Both the position numbers and the translations under genes were made by a program. From contig PALM01000035.1 of NCBI GenBank assembly GCA_002706365.1, positions 1 through 40,059 of the forward strand: DNA of 40,059 bases, given 5' to 3'. The notes under the pieces are model-generated. The model ran no database searches. It had not been told where the DNA came from and saw only the letters and a list, made by a program, of their open reading frames with translations. Each line of letters begins with the position of its first letter. The first letter of the stretch is position 1. Shown one piece after another: positions 33,389 to 40,059 of this stretch. The DNA is from Flavobacteriales bacterium (GTDB lineage: Bacteria; Bacteroidota; Bacteroidia; Flavobacteriales_E; Vicingaceae).

Positions 33389-34246
33389 ATGCCCTGGTGG
33401 ATTAGCATATTGCTTTGGTTGCTCGGCATTTATTTGCTGATCAGCATTCTCTTGTATTACTTGCAAGATTACCTCCTATTCAAACCTGAGGTTCTTCCTG
33501 CAGATTTTCAATATCAGTACGACCATCAAAAAGTAGTCGAGTACAATTTCAAAACGCGCGACGGGGCCAGTATCAATGGTCTGCATTTTAAAGTAGAAGA
33601 TCCTATTGGAGTAGTGCTTTACCTCAAAGGAAACTCCAAGAGCATTAAAGGATGGGGGAAGTTTGCGGTAGACTTCAATCGTCACCGCTATGATGTGATC
33701 ATGGTGGATTATAGAGGCTTTGGAAAAAGTACCGGTCGCCGATCGCAAAAAGCCATCAAAAATGATCTTCAGGCTATCTATGATAAGATCAGCACTATCG
33801 TTGATGAGAAATACATCATCCTTTACGGTCGCTCATTGGGTTCTGGATTTGCCACCAAATTGGCATCCATCAACAAACCCAAAATGCTGATCCTTGACGC
33901 TCCCTATTACAGCTTGAAGAATGTCACAAAGCGCTATGCTCCCTTCATGCCGCTATCGCTCATTTTGAAGTACCCCTTACCTACCTACAAGTGGATCAAG
34001 TATGTGCAATGCCCTATTCACATCATTCATGGCACCAATGACAAATTGATCCCTTTTTCAAGCAGTGTGAAGTTATCCAAGATCAATCCAGACCGCAGTC
34101 GACTTTGGCCGGTGATCGACGGGGGACATAAGAATTTGAATCAATTCAAATCTTACCATCAGATGTTGACCGAGATACTCACTAATAAAGAAATTGAAAT
34201 CGACCTCAGCACCACCAGTCACCAAGTAAAACACGACTCTAATTAA
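33389..34246 (+). CDS. membrane-anchored alpha/beta hydrolase, first of a tandem pair
   Basis: A 285-residue protein from ATG 33389 (a TTG at 33341 lies in repeat DNA). It has an N-terminal membrane helix (WWISILLWLLGIYLLISILL), then an alpha/beta hydrolase fold with nucleophile elbow GRSLGSG (Ser149), acid HGTNDKLIP and histidine DGGHKNL. The oxyanion motif is KGN (Lys80) instead of the usual HGN found in the second copy, so activity may be changed. It is similar along its whole length to the next gene, 1 bp downstream. The family is BEM46/FrsA-like; the substrate is unknown. Confidence 0.9.
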   Translation: MPWWISILLWLLGIYLLISILLYYLQDYLLFKPEVLPADFQYQYDHQKVVEYNFKTRDGASINGLHFKVEDPIGVVLYLKGNSKSIKGWGKFAVDFNRHRYDVIMVDYRGFGKSTGRRSQKAIKNDLQAIYDKISTIVDEKYIILYGRSLGSGFATKLASINKPKMLILDAPYYSLKNVTKRYAPFMPLSLILKYPLPTYKWIKYVQCPIHIIHGTNDKLIPFSSSVKLSKINPDRSRLWPVIDGGHKNLNQFKSYHQMLTEILTNKEIEIDLSTTSHQVKHDSN

Positions 34247-34247
34247 G

Positions 34248-35048
34248 ATGAGAATGCTGATCAAGCTCTTGCTCGTTTTGTTGGCCATCTATGTGATTGC
34301 ATTCGGATTGCTTTACAGCTTCCAGGAAAGTTTGATCTTTCAGGCTGATACCCTTGAACAAGACTACCGCTTCAATTTTGATACGCCCTTTGAAGAAAGG
34401 ACTATTAAAAGAAAAGATGGAGCCCACTTACACGGCTTGCATTTCAAAGCAGCCGAGCCCCAAGGGCTGATCTTGTACTTTCACGGTAATGCCGGCGACT
34501 TGAGTCGCTGGGGAGAAGTGGTGGAACCTTTTGTGAATCACGGCTATGATGTGTTGGTGATAGATTATCGGGGATATGGAAAAAGCACCGGAAAGCGCAA
34601 GGAAAGTTTGATGTATGAAGATGCAGTGCAATGGTATGAGCTGGCCTTGCAAGATTTTAATGCCGATTCAATTACAGTCTACGGTCGCTCGCTTGGCTGC
34701 ACCTTTGCCATCTATGTGGCATCAAAGCGCAACCCCCAGCAATTGATCCTGGAAACCCCATTTTATAGCCTTAAGTCAGTAGTTAAAAATACCTATGCGG
34801 TTTTCCCGGTTAAAAATCTATTGAAGTTCAACTTCCCTAGCCATGAATATATCCCTCAGGTAGTTTGTCCCATTACCATAATCCACGGAACGGAAGATGA
34901 TGTGGTTCCCATAGAAAACAGTCGTCGCTTGATCGAGCTGAATCCCCTAATCGACTTTAAAACCATTCCCAATGGGGAGCATAATGATCTAGCCAGTTTT
35001 GAGGAATATTGGAAGCTGATAAGAGAGATTTTAGATGTTCGAGTTTAG
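34248..35048 (+). CDS. membrane-anchored alpha/beta hydrolase, second of a tandem pair
   Basis: A 266-residue paralogue of the upstream protein. It has an N-terminal helix (LIKLLLVLLAIYVIAFGLLY), the intact oxyanion motif LYFHGNAGDLSRWG, YRGYGKSTG, nucleophile elbow GRSLGCT, acid HGTEDDVVPI and catalytic His in NGEHNDL. It starts 1 bp after the first gene, so the two are translationally linked and arose by tandem duplication. The likely activity is an esterase or lipase at the inner membrane; the substrate is unknown. Confidence 0.92.
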   Translation: MRMLIKLLLVLLAIYVIAFGLLYSFQESLIFQADTLEQDYRFNFDTPFEERTIKRKDGAHLHGLHFKAAEPQGLILYFHGNAGDLSRWGEVVEPFVNHGYDVLVIDYRGYGKSTGKRKESLMYEDAVQWYELALQDFNADSITVYGRSLGCTFAIYVASKRNPQQLILETPFYSLKSVVKNTYAVFPVKNLLKFNFPSHEYIPQVVCPITIIHGTEDDVVPIENSRRLIELNPLIDFKTIPNGEHNDLASFEEYWKLIREILDVRV

Positions 35049-35088
35049 ATATTAGATGATAGGATCCTTCTTCCTTACTCCTTAATTC

Positions 35089-36516
35089 CTACTCCATCAC
35101 AAACTTACCGCTAAAAGACCCGGTCTCTGAGTCTAGATGTAGAATATAAATGCCATCTGGAAGCTCACTTAGATCGATCTGCTTTCCTCTGAAACCAACT
35201 TCCTCTTGAATGATTTTTCCGCTGAGATCCACCACTCTAAAGTTATATTCCCCAACAGATTGAGGGAGTTCCAAATTCAAGATTCCCTTTGAAGGATTGG
35301 GGTAGAATTTCAATTTTTGCTCTGCTTGAGCTTCCAATCCAACTGTGGCAGTTGAAACTGAATCTACCCCTCTCAAATAACAATAAAGATCTACCGCTAT
35401 ATTGCGATGCTCCAATTGTCTGGATCGATCATTATGAGCCAATGAAAGTGTCCAGTCCTTTTCAGGCCAATGAAAAGTGAAGTGACCGTTCAATCCAAAG
35501 CCTCCTTTACCGTATAATTTCACGGTATCTCCTAAATTATCGATGATCTGAAGTATGTCAGTATTATATCCTGCGTCCGCTTTGATACTGCTAGCACAAC
35601 TATAGCTACCCTGATTGATAGTAGAGCCCGAAATGGGTTCTTTTATAGAATCCATCACCCCTGCTGGGAATAATCTATCTTGAAAAAGGCTTCGATAGAA
35701 TCTAGCTACCTCATAAGATTTCGCAATCAAACCGCGATTGCCTCCATTGGTGCTAAAATAGCGTAAGAAGGTTATATTGTTTTGATATCCTGAAGCAGTC
35801 GTCCAAATCCCATTTATGGAATCCATGGTCACTGTATCGCATGAACTTATATAGCTCTCAGTCATTCCAAATGGAGCGAAAATGCGGTTTTGAACCTCCG
35901 TTTCATAAGAAGTAGGGCTAACCGAATCAATTAAAAACTGTAAGACCAAAAGATTGGCATTGTTATTATCGAAGCTTCCAGGAGTAGACTTATTCGCAGG
36001 AAAACATGGGATGAGGTCTGCAGGACAGCCAACTGTATTTGAATTCCATATGTTTGAATAACATCCAGTAGGCTGACCAGGCAACCAGTATTCATTAAGT
36101 ACGCTGGTATGTGTGATCAGCTGCCTGACCGTTATACTCCCATCTAGACCCATAGCAGAGGCATTCATATGCTGCGCTATACTATCATCCATAGTCATCA
36201 GATTCTGCTCTATAAGTTTAAGAGCGATAAAATTGGTATATCCCGCCACTGCCTGAGCATAATGCCATGGTTTAGAAGTATCTACAGGGATGCCAGGTGC
36301 GCGTATTCCACTGTAAAATGTCTCAGTGCCTAGGCTGTCATCTATGATAACTGAAAACTCTATACCCTCCATCCCATAATTGCTAGTGGCATTGTCAATT
36401 ATGTTTTGAAGATTGGTTCGAAAAGTATCAATGGGGACGATATTCTGAGCTTGTGAAGTCGAGATCGACACAAACATTAGAATCAAAGAAAGCGGAAGTA
36501 GGTATGCCTTCTTCAT
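35089..36516 (-). CDS. secreted beta-lactamase-fold pseudoenzyme with T9SS sorting domain
   Basis: A 475-residue protein on the minus strand from the ATG at 36516; an ATG three codons upstream is possible. Signal peptide (KKAYLLPLSLILMFVSISTSQAQ), then a beta-lactamase/DD-peptidase-like domain (ALKLIEQNLMTMDDSIAQHM, TVRQLITHTS, IFAPFGMTESYIS), then a C-terminal type A sorting domain (FYPNPSKGILNLEL to the end). The SxxK motif position reads QAVA (about residues 88–91), and the YxN motif reads FDN. Ser, Lys and Tyr of the active site are therefore missing. It is exported by type IX secretion and probably non-catalytic. Confidence 0.88.
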   Translation of the reverse strand: MKKAYLLPLSLILMFVSISTSQAQNIVPIDTFRTNLQNIIDNATSNYGMEGIEFSVIIDDSLGTETFYSGIRAPGIPVDTSKPWHYAQAVAGYTNFIALKLIEQNLMTMDDSIAQHMNASAMGLDGSITVRQLITHTSVLNEYWLPGQPTGCYSNIWNSNTVGCPADLIPCFPANKSTPGSFDNNNANLLVLQFLIDSVSPTSYETEVQNRIFAPFGMTESYISSCDTVTMDSINGIWTTASGYQNNITFLRYFSTNGGNRGLIAKSYEVARFYRSLFQDRLFPAGVMDSIKEPISGSTINQGSYSCASSIKADAGYNTDILQIIDNLGDTVKLYGKGGFGLNGHFTFHWPEKDWTLSLAHNDRSRQLEHRNIAVDLYCYLRGVDSVSTATVGLEAQAEQKLKFYPNPSKGILNLELPQSVGEYNFRVVDLSGKIIQEEVGFRGKQIDLSELPDGIYILHLDSETGSFSGKFVME

Positions 36517-36525
36517 ATGAATCAA

Positions 36526-36735
36526 TTAAATGTTAAGAACATAAGTCTTTAAAGATTAGCTAAGTAAAGCTATTTCAATCGAAATTCAATGATTAATCTT
36601 CAAAGCCAACTAATCGATTGTAATTAGATCATAAAAGCTAAGAAAGGCCTGAGCTTCAAAATCCTAGCACCGATTCTCTATTTGAACTAATCCTTTTTTT
36701 TCCTAGGTTTAATATCGATTACTAACTCTACTACT
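36526..36735. other. divergent intergenic region
   Basis: About 210 bp separate the minus-strand secreted protein from the + strand aminotransferase gene. A −7-like TACTTTG (36732–36738) overlaps the proposed TTG start of the latter, which weakens that start. No inverted repeat, RNA or junction element was seen. Confidence 0.45.
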
Positions 36736-38145
36736 TTGTTAAAGTCGATCTTCAAAAAAAGCAATGGGCCTATTAGCCAGCGGCAGCATGCAAATCTAAT
36801 GCATGATGAATTCTTCAATGCTCTTAGAGAAAAAGAATATAGCAGGCTAGATAAGGAAGCTCATGTTTATCTGGATTATACCGGAGGAAACCTTTATGCA
36901 GATTCTCAGCTTATTAAGCATTTTGATGTCCTAAAAAAGCACACTTTCGGCAATCCACACTCCACAAATCCCACTTCTCAGCTCTCTACCCATTTGGTTG
37001 AGCAAGCCAGAAATAAGGTAATTGATTTCTTCAATGCGGAAGATTATTTCTGTGTGTTTACACCGAATGCATCCGGAGCTTTAAAGATCATTGGGGAATG
37101 TTATCCATTCGATAAGGATGCGCACTTCTTGTTATTGGCCGATAATCACAATTCTGTCAATGGCATCAGGGAATACTGCAAAAGCTCGGGTGGCAGCTTT
37201 CAATACAGTCCTATGAGGGTTGAAGATTTGAACATCGCGATCGATACCTTGGAATCCAACCTAAATATTGAAGGCAAGAAGAATAAGCTATTCGCCTATC
37301 CTGCCCAGTCGAATGTTTCGGGAATTAAGCATGATCTAGGATGGATTGAGAAAGCTCAGAATCTAGGCTGGGATGTGCTTTTGGATGCAGCTGCATATGT
37401 ACCTACATCTACGCTAGACCTGAAGGAGATTAGTCCGGACTTTGTTTCCATTTCTTTCTATAAGATCTTCGGCTACCCAACCGGTTTAGGTTGCTTATTG
37501 ATTCGCAAATCCTCTTTCAATAAGCTTAATAAAAAATGGTTTGCGGGTGGTACGGTGAAGCTAGCTGCCGTAAGTGCACCCTTCCATTTTTTGATAGAGA
37601 ATCACGAGCGCTTTGAGAATGGAACCATAAATTACCTTGATATTCCAGCAATTAAGATTGGACTTGATTATATCGATTCCATTGGGATGGATAGGATCAA
37701 TCAGCGACTGGGCTCGATCATGACTTATCTGCATTCAGAATTGAAGTCGCTTCAACACAGCAACGGACAGAATCAGGTGGATATATTCGGCCACCCTCAG
37801 CGAGAAAATATGGGTGGCACCTTGATATTATGCCTTAAAAATCCCGATGGATCCAAAATAGGATTTGAAAAAGTGGAAGAGCTAGCCAATCAACAGAATA
37901 TCTCTTTACGATCTGGCTGCTTTTGCAATCCCGGTTTGGATGAAACCAATAACTGTCTCACCACCGAAGAACTTACCAAGTATTTTGAAAGCAGAGCTAC
38001 AGGCACCTATGACGATATGATCAAATCGCTCAATAAAATGAGAGGAGCAACCCGCATTTCCGTGGGAATTGCCACCAATAAGAATGATATCGATCGCTTT
38101 TTGGGATTTGTGAGGGGGCTGAAGGATGAGTATGTTAATGGATAA
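36736..38145 (+). CDS. class V aminotransferase, molybdenum-cofactor-sulfurase-like
   Basis: A PLP-dependent enzyme of 469 residues from TTG 36736 (448 if the ATG at 36799 is used; the −7-like box over 36732–36738 favours the latter). Motifs: YLDYTGGNLY, FGNPHSTNPTS, DAAAYVPTS, PLP-lysine in SFYKIFGYPTGLG (Lys243) and a cysteine loop RSGCFCNPG. These match the sulfurase domain of MOCOS/ABA3 proteins, which put a terminal sulfur on the molybdenum cofactor. The C-terminal MOSC domain is absent. It overlaps the next gene, and no molybdoenzyme is nearby. Confidence 0.9.
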   Translation: MLKSIFKKSNGPISQRQHANLMHDEFFNALREKEYSRLDKEAHVYLDYTGGNLYADSQLIKHFDVLKKHTFGNPHSTNPTSQLSTHLVEQARNKVIDFFNAEDYFCVFTPNASGALKIIGECYPFDKDAHFLLLADNHNSVNGIREYCKSSGGSFQYSPMRVEDLNIAIDTLESNLNIEGKKNKLFAYPAQSNVSGIKHDLGWIEKAQNLGWDVLLDAAAYVPTSTLDLKEISPDFVSISFYKIFGYPTGLGCLLIRKSSFNKLNKKWFAGGTVKLAAVSAPFHFLIENHERFENGTINYLDIPAIKIGLDYIDSIGMDRINQRLGSIMTYLHSELKSLQHSNGQNQVDIFGHPQRENMGGTLILCLKNPDGSKIGFEKVEELANQQNISLRSGCFCNPGLDETNNCLTTEELTKYFESRATGTYDDMIKSLNKMRGATRISVGIATNKNDIDRFLGFVRGLKDEYVNG

Positions 38146-39184
38146 ATTCAGCTTATCAGTGGGACAATCAATTCGTAAGTTTCTGTTCATTGGTCTTATT
38201 TGTTGTCTAAACTACACTCACGCCCATCCTTCATGGGGAATAGCTGTCGACGATGAACGGAATATCTATTTTGCAGATATTTTGCACCATGATAGAGGGT
38301 CTGTTTGGAGACTAAGTAGTGAAGGAAAACTTGAGTTACTATTTCAAGATTTCCATGCACATAACGTGAGTTTAGATGCAAACTACAATTTGGTGACTGC
38401 CCATGGGGAAATGGATGAGCATTTTATGATTAGCCTGAATAAGGATGGCTCAATTGACACCTTATTCAATACCAATGACTACAAAAAATTCAATGGTGGC
38501 TGTTGTGCTTATTCTCCAAAGAATGAAATTGTATTCAGTGCTGAGCATTATTTATGGCGACTAAATAAGAATGGAAAGAGAGAGAAGTTAAGCGATCATT
38601 ATTTTGAGTGGAATCAAACGGTTTATGCGGATGACAATGGCAATTATTACGGTCCGGATATTGCCGATGGAAAGGGTAAACTCATTCGAATCGATTCGAA
38701 TGGCGAAGCTTCAGTGATAGCCACTGACCTTATTACGAAGCTAGAAAGACCCTATGATAAGCATGCTGATGTGCTCATGGGGATTACCAAAGGTTGTGAT
38801 GGGTATATGTACATCGCAGAACTAGCCGGACAAAGGATCATTAAGATTTTGGAAGAGGGAAAGACCCAAGACTTTTATATATCAGAAGGTGATTGGGTTC
38901 CAACAGGTATCGACTTCTTTTCAGGTGATGCCTATATCTTAGAATACAAAGAAAAGAATGGTTACGCCGGGCCTAGGATCATCAAAATTGATGAGTCTGG
39001 AAACAAAAGTGAGATCTTCAATTATGATGAATATGAAGAAGGAAATGCCGCACCGCTTATAGATAAAAATAAAGGACCAACAAATTGGTGGCTCTATTCA
39101 TTCCTAGTGCTGCTACTTTTAGTTATTACTCTTGGAATCTTTAGACTCAAAAACCATCGACATTCAGAAGTTAAAGCTGAATAA
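38126..39184 (+). CDS. exported beta-propeller (NHL/SMP-30-like) protein with C-terminal anchor
   Basis: A 352-residue protein (348 from the ATG at 38138). It has a signal peptide (IRKFLFIGLICCLNYTHA) and a run of beta-propeller blades (WGIAVDDERNIYFADI, VWRLSSEGKLELLF, LITKLERPYD with YMYIAELAGQRIIKI). A C-terminal transmembrane helix (WWLYSFLVLLLLVITLGIF) ends in a basic tail. Such proteins bind sugars or act as lactonases; no active-site signature is clear. It overlaps the aminotransferase gene by 8–20 bp, so the two are co-expressed. Confidence 0.85.
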   Translation: MSMLMDKFSLSVGQSIRKFLFIGLICCLNYTHAHPSWGIAVDDERNIYFADILHHDRGSVWRLSSEGKLELLFQDFHAHNVSLDANYNLVTAHGEMDEHFMISLNKDGSIDTLFNTNDYKKFNGGCCAYSPKNEIVFSAEHYLWRLNKNGKREKLSDHYFEWNQTVYADDNGNYYGPDIADGKGKLIRIDSNGEASVIATDLITKLERPYDKHADVLMGITKGCDGYMYIAELAGQRIIKILEEGKTQDFYISEGDWVPTGIDFFSGDAYILEYKEKNGYAGPRIIKIDESGNKSEIFNYDEYEEGNAAPLIDKNKGPTNWWLYSFLVLLLLVITLGIFRLKNHRHSEVKAE

Positions 39185-39304
39185 TTTCAATCCTGCCAAA
39201 CTAGATCTACGGCATCATACTTCCTTCTCCAAAATAAAACCCTTAACTTAATAAGGTATCTAGTACTTAAGCAGCAAGACCTTTCTGACAATCTGAGCTG
39301 ATTT

Positions 39305-39336
39305 AAAGTTAATTATAATTAACTTTTATATCTTTG
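39305..39336 (+). promoter_or_regulatory. hicAB promoter with 22-bp palindromic operator
   Basis: A perfect 22-bp palindrome, half-site AAAGTTAATTA (39305–39326), lies directly upstream of a perfect −7 box TATCTTTG (39329–39336). The hicA ATG follows 3 bp later, so the transcript should be leaderless or nearly so. The palindrome is well placed for repression by the HicB C-terminal helix-turn-helix (inference from HicB autoregulation). Confidence 0.75.
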
Positions 39337-39339
39337 TAA

Positions 39340-39525
39340 ATGAAATGTTTTGAAGCTTTAAAGCTCTTAAAACAACATGGTTGGAAGGAAAAGTCGCAGA
39401 AGGGTTCTCATCTAAAGCTTATTCATGACAAAATTGATGGAGTTATTATTTTCCCTAATCATGGTAGCAAAGAGCTTGGAAAAGGGCTTCAAAAGAAACT
39501 ATTTAAGCAAGCCGGTATAAAATGA
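39340..39525 (+). CDS. hicA: HicA-family mRNA interferase toxin
   Basis: A 61-residue HicA toxin with the dsRBD-like fold: KLLKQHGWKEKSQKGSHLKL with the catalytic His24 in QKGSH, then IIFPNHGSKELGKGLQKKLFKQAGI. It cleaves mRNA and halts growth when free of HicB. The start is fixed by the domain and lies only 3 bp after the −7 box, so translation is likely leaderless. Its stop overlaps hicB (ATGA, 39522–39525). Confidence 0.93.
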   Translation: MKCFEALKLLKQHGWKEKSQKGSHLKLIHDKIDGVIIFPNHGSKELGKGLQKKLFKQAGIK

Positions 39526-39911
39526 AAAAGCTAAAAAAGAAGATCGATATATGCTTTGAGAAAACAGATACAGGATATTCTGCCTACGCTGATGATCTTG
39601 GAGTATATACAACTGCGGATTCAATGGATCTTCTGACAACGAATATAATTGAAGCTTTGAATTTTTATTATGAAGACCAAGGCTATTATGTTGATCATGA
39701 TAATCTGACCTTAAAACTAGATATCCCGCAGTTTTTCAATCATTACAAAGTCTTAAATGCAAAGTACTTAGCAAGGAGAATTGGAATGAACCCTGTACTT
39801 CTCTCTCAATATGTTACCGGCAAGAAAATCCCATCTCAAAAACAATCCTTGAAAATAGTAAGTGGAATTCATTCAATAGGCATGGAATTGGCTGGTTTAA
39901 AATTGAAGTAA
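39522..39911 (+). CDS. hicB: HicB-family antitoxin with DNA-binding domain
   Basis: A 129-residue antitoxin. The N-terminal partially degraded RNase-H-like HicB fold (IDICFEKTDTGYSAYADDLG, then DLLTTNIIEALNFYYEDQG) blocks HicA. The C-terminal helix-turn-helix (LNAKYLARRIGMNPVLLSQY) binds DNA. It should repress the operon by binding the palindrome at 39305–39326. Four-base overlap with hicA. Confidence 0.92.
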   Translation: MKKLKKKIDICFEKTDTGYSAYADDLGVYTTADSMDLLTTNIIEALNFYYEDQGYYVDHDNLTLKLDIPQFFNHYKVLNAKYLARRIGMNPVLLSQYVTGKKIPSQKQSLKIVSGIHSIGMELAGLKLK

Positions 39912-40004
39912 GTTGGAAAGTGTCTACTGGAATACAATTCACAGAAGATTGATGGTACCTTGTCCGTGCCTGAAATAGGTTGACCACTTTTAAATGTGAT
40001 CAAC

Positions 40005-40059
40005 ATGAAAACAAACATCAGGACTTTACGAAAACATCGTCGTTATTCGGAAGAGTTTA
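40005..40059 (+). CDS. start of an IS3-type transposase OrfA, cut by the window edge
   Basis: The last 55 bases encode MKTNIRTLRKHRRYSEEF, which matches the N-terminal RRYSEEFK motif of IS3-family OrfA helix-turn-helix proteins. Upstream, CTGAAATAGGTTGACC (39970–39985) resembles the terminal sequence of IS3 elements in Bacteroidota and may be part of the left end. Only 18 codons are visible. Confidence 0.6.
   Translation, partial: MKTNIRTLRKHRRYSEEF

Overview
The window reads as a Bacteroidota chromosome segment. Supporting signs are the −7 boxes of the TAnnTTTG type, a type IX secretion sorting domain, the Bacteroidota-restricted HYC_CC_PP and DUF6090-like proteins, and an A+T-rich composition. 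Genus cannot be told from the sequence. All genes but one (35089–36516) lie on the + strand.

Left to right. (1) 98–8923: a TetR-controlled operon of nine genes (4-TM protein, Dps, TetR, 4-TM protein, His-rich lipoprotein, cupin, then TolC-type channel, membrane fusion adaptor and HAE1-type RND pump). (2) 9040–25991: a copper/heavy-metal resistance block. It holds an HMA–AraC fusion regulator, CopA-type Cu(+) ATPase, HMA chaperone, HYC_CC_PP protein, CusA-, CusC- and CusB-like efflux parts, an APC permease, a CPH-type CopB ATPase, a 43-aa Cys-Cys membrane peptide, DUF3347 lipoproteins, a c-type haem protein and a K+ channel gene broken by one stop codon. (3) 26109–33227: seven or eight small units, each with one gene or gene pair: MepB, an antitoxin plus truncated ParE-like toxin, a DUF6090-like protein, RsgA GTPase, a lipoprotein, a membrane protein, a PaiB-like flavoprotein and a secreted GATase-like protein. 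(4) 33389–39911: ordinary-looking chromosome with tandem alpha/beta hydrolases, a secreted serine-hydrolase-like pseudoenzyme, a MoCo-sulfurase-like aminotransferase, a beta-propeller protein and hicAB. (5) 40005–40059: the start of an IS3-type transposase gene cut by the window edge.

The main discovery is that regions 1–3 form one continuous head-to-tail cassette array. Every junction is a large imperfect palindrome whose left edge reads ...AAC and whose right edge reads CGT(T).... For nearly every unit, the bases just inside its start are the reverse complement of those at its own end, for example GTTGGGGCA at 9040 and TGCCCCAAC at 25983 (17 kb apart), or GTTGTGCTTA and TAAGCACAAC around rsgA. 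This is the logic of integron cassettes and attC sites, but here the units run from 0.4 to 17 kb, the sites are often 130–310 bp, and no integrase is present in the window.

Inside the two large units, both operons are bracketed by a second, independent element: a hairpin with two covarying stems separated by an invariant ACAT/AAGA step (two A·A mismatches around one C:G pair). Four copies occur, all in the same orientation.

Functionally, the copper block looks complete. Cytosolic Cu is captured by the HMA chaperone and exported by CopA, the periplasm is cleared by the CusCBA-like pump, CopB and DUF3347 proteins add capacity, and the HMA–AraC protein probably senses metal. Two promoters, before copA and before the HYC_CC_PP–cusA operon, share a 15-bp motif at 46–47 bp from their −7 boxes, which makes them the likely targets of that regulator.
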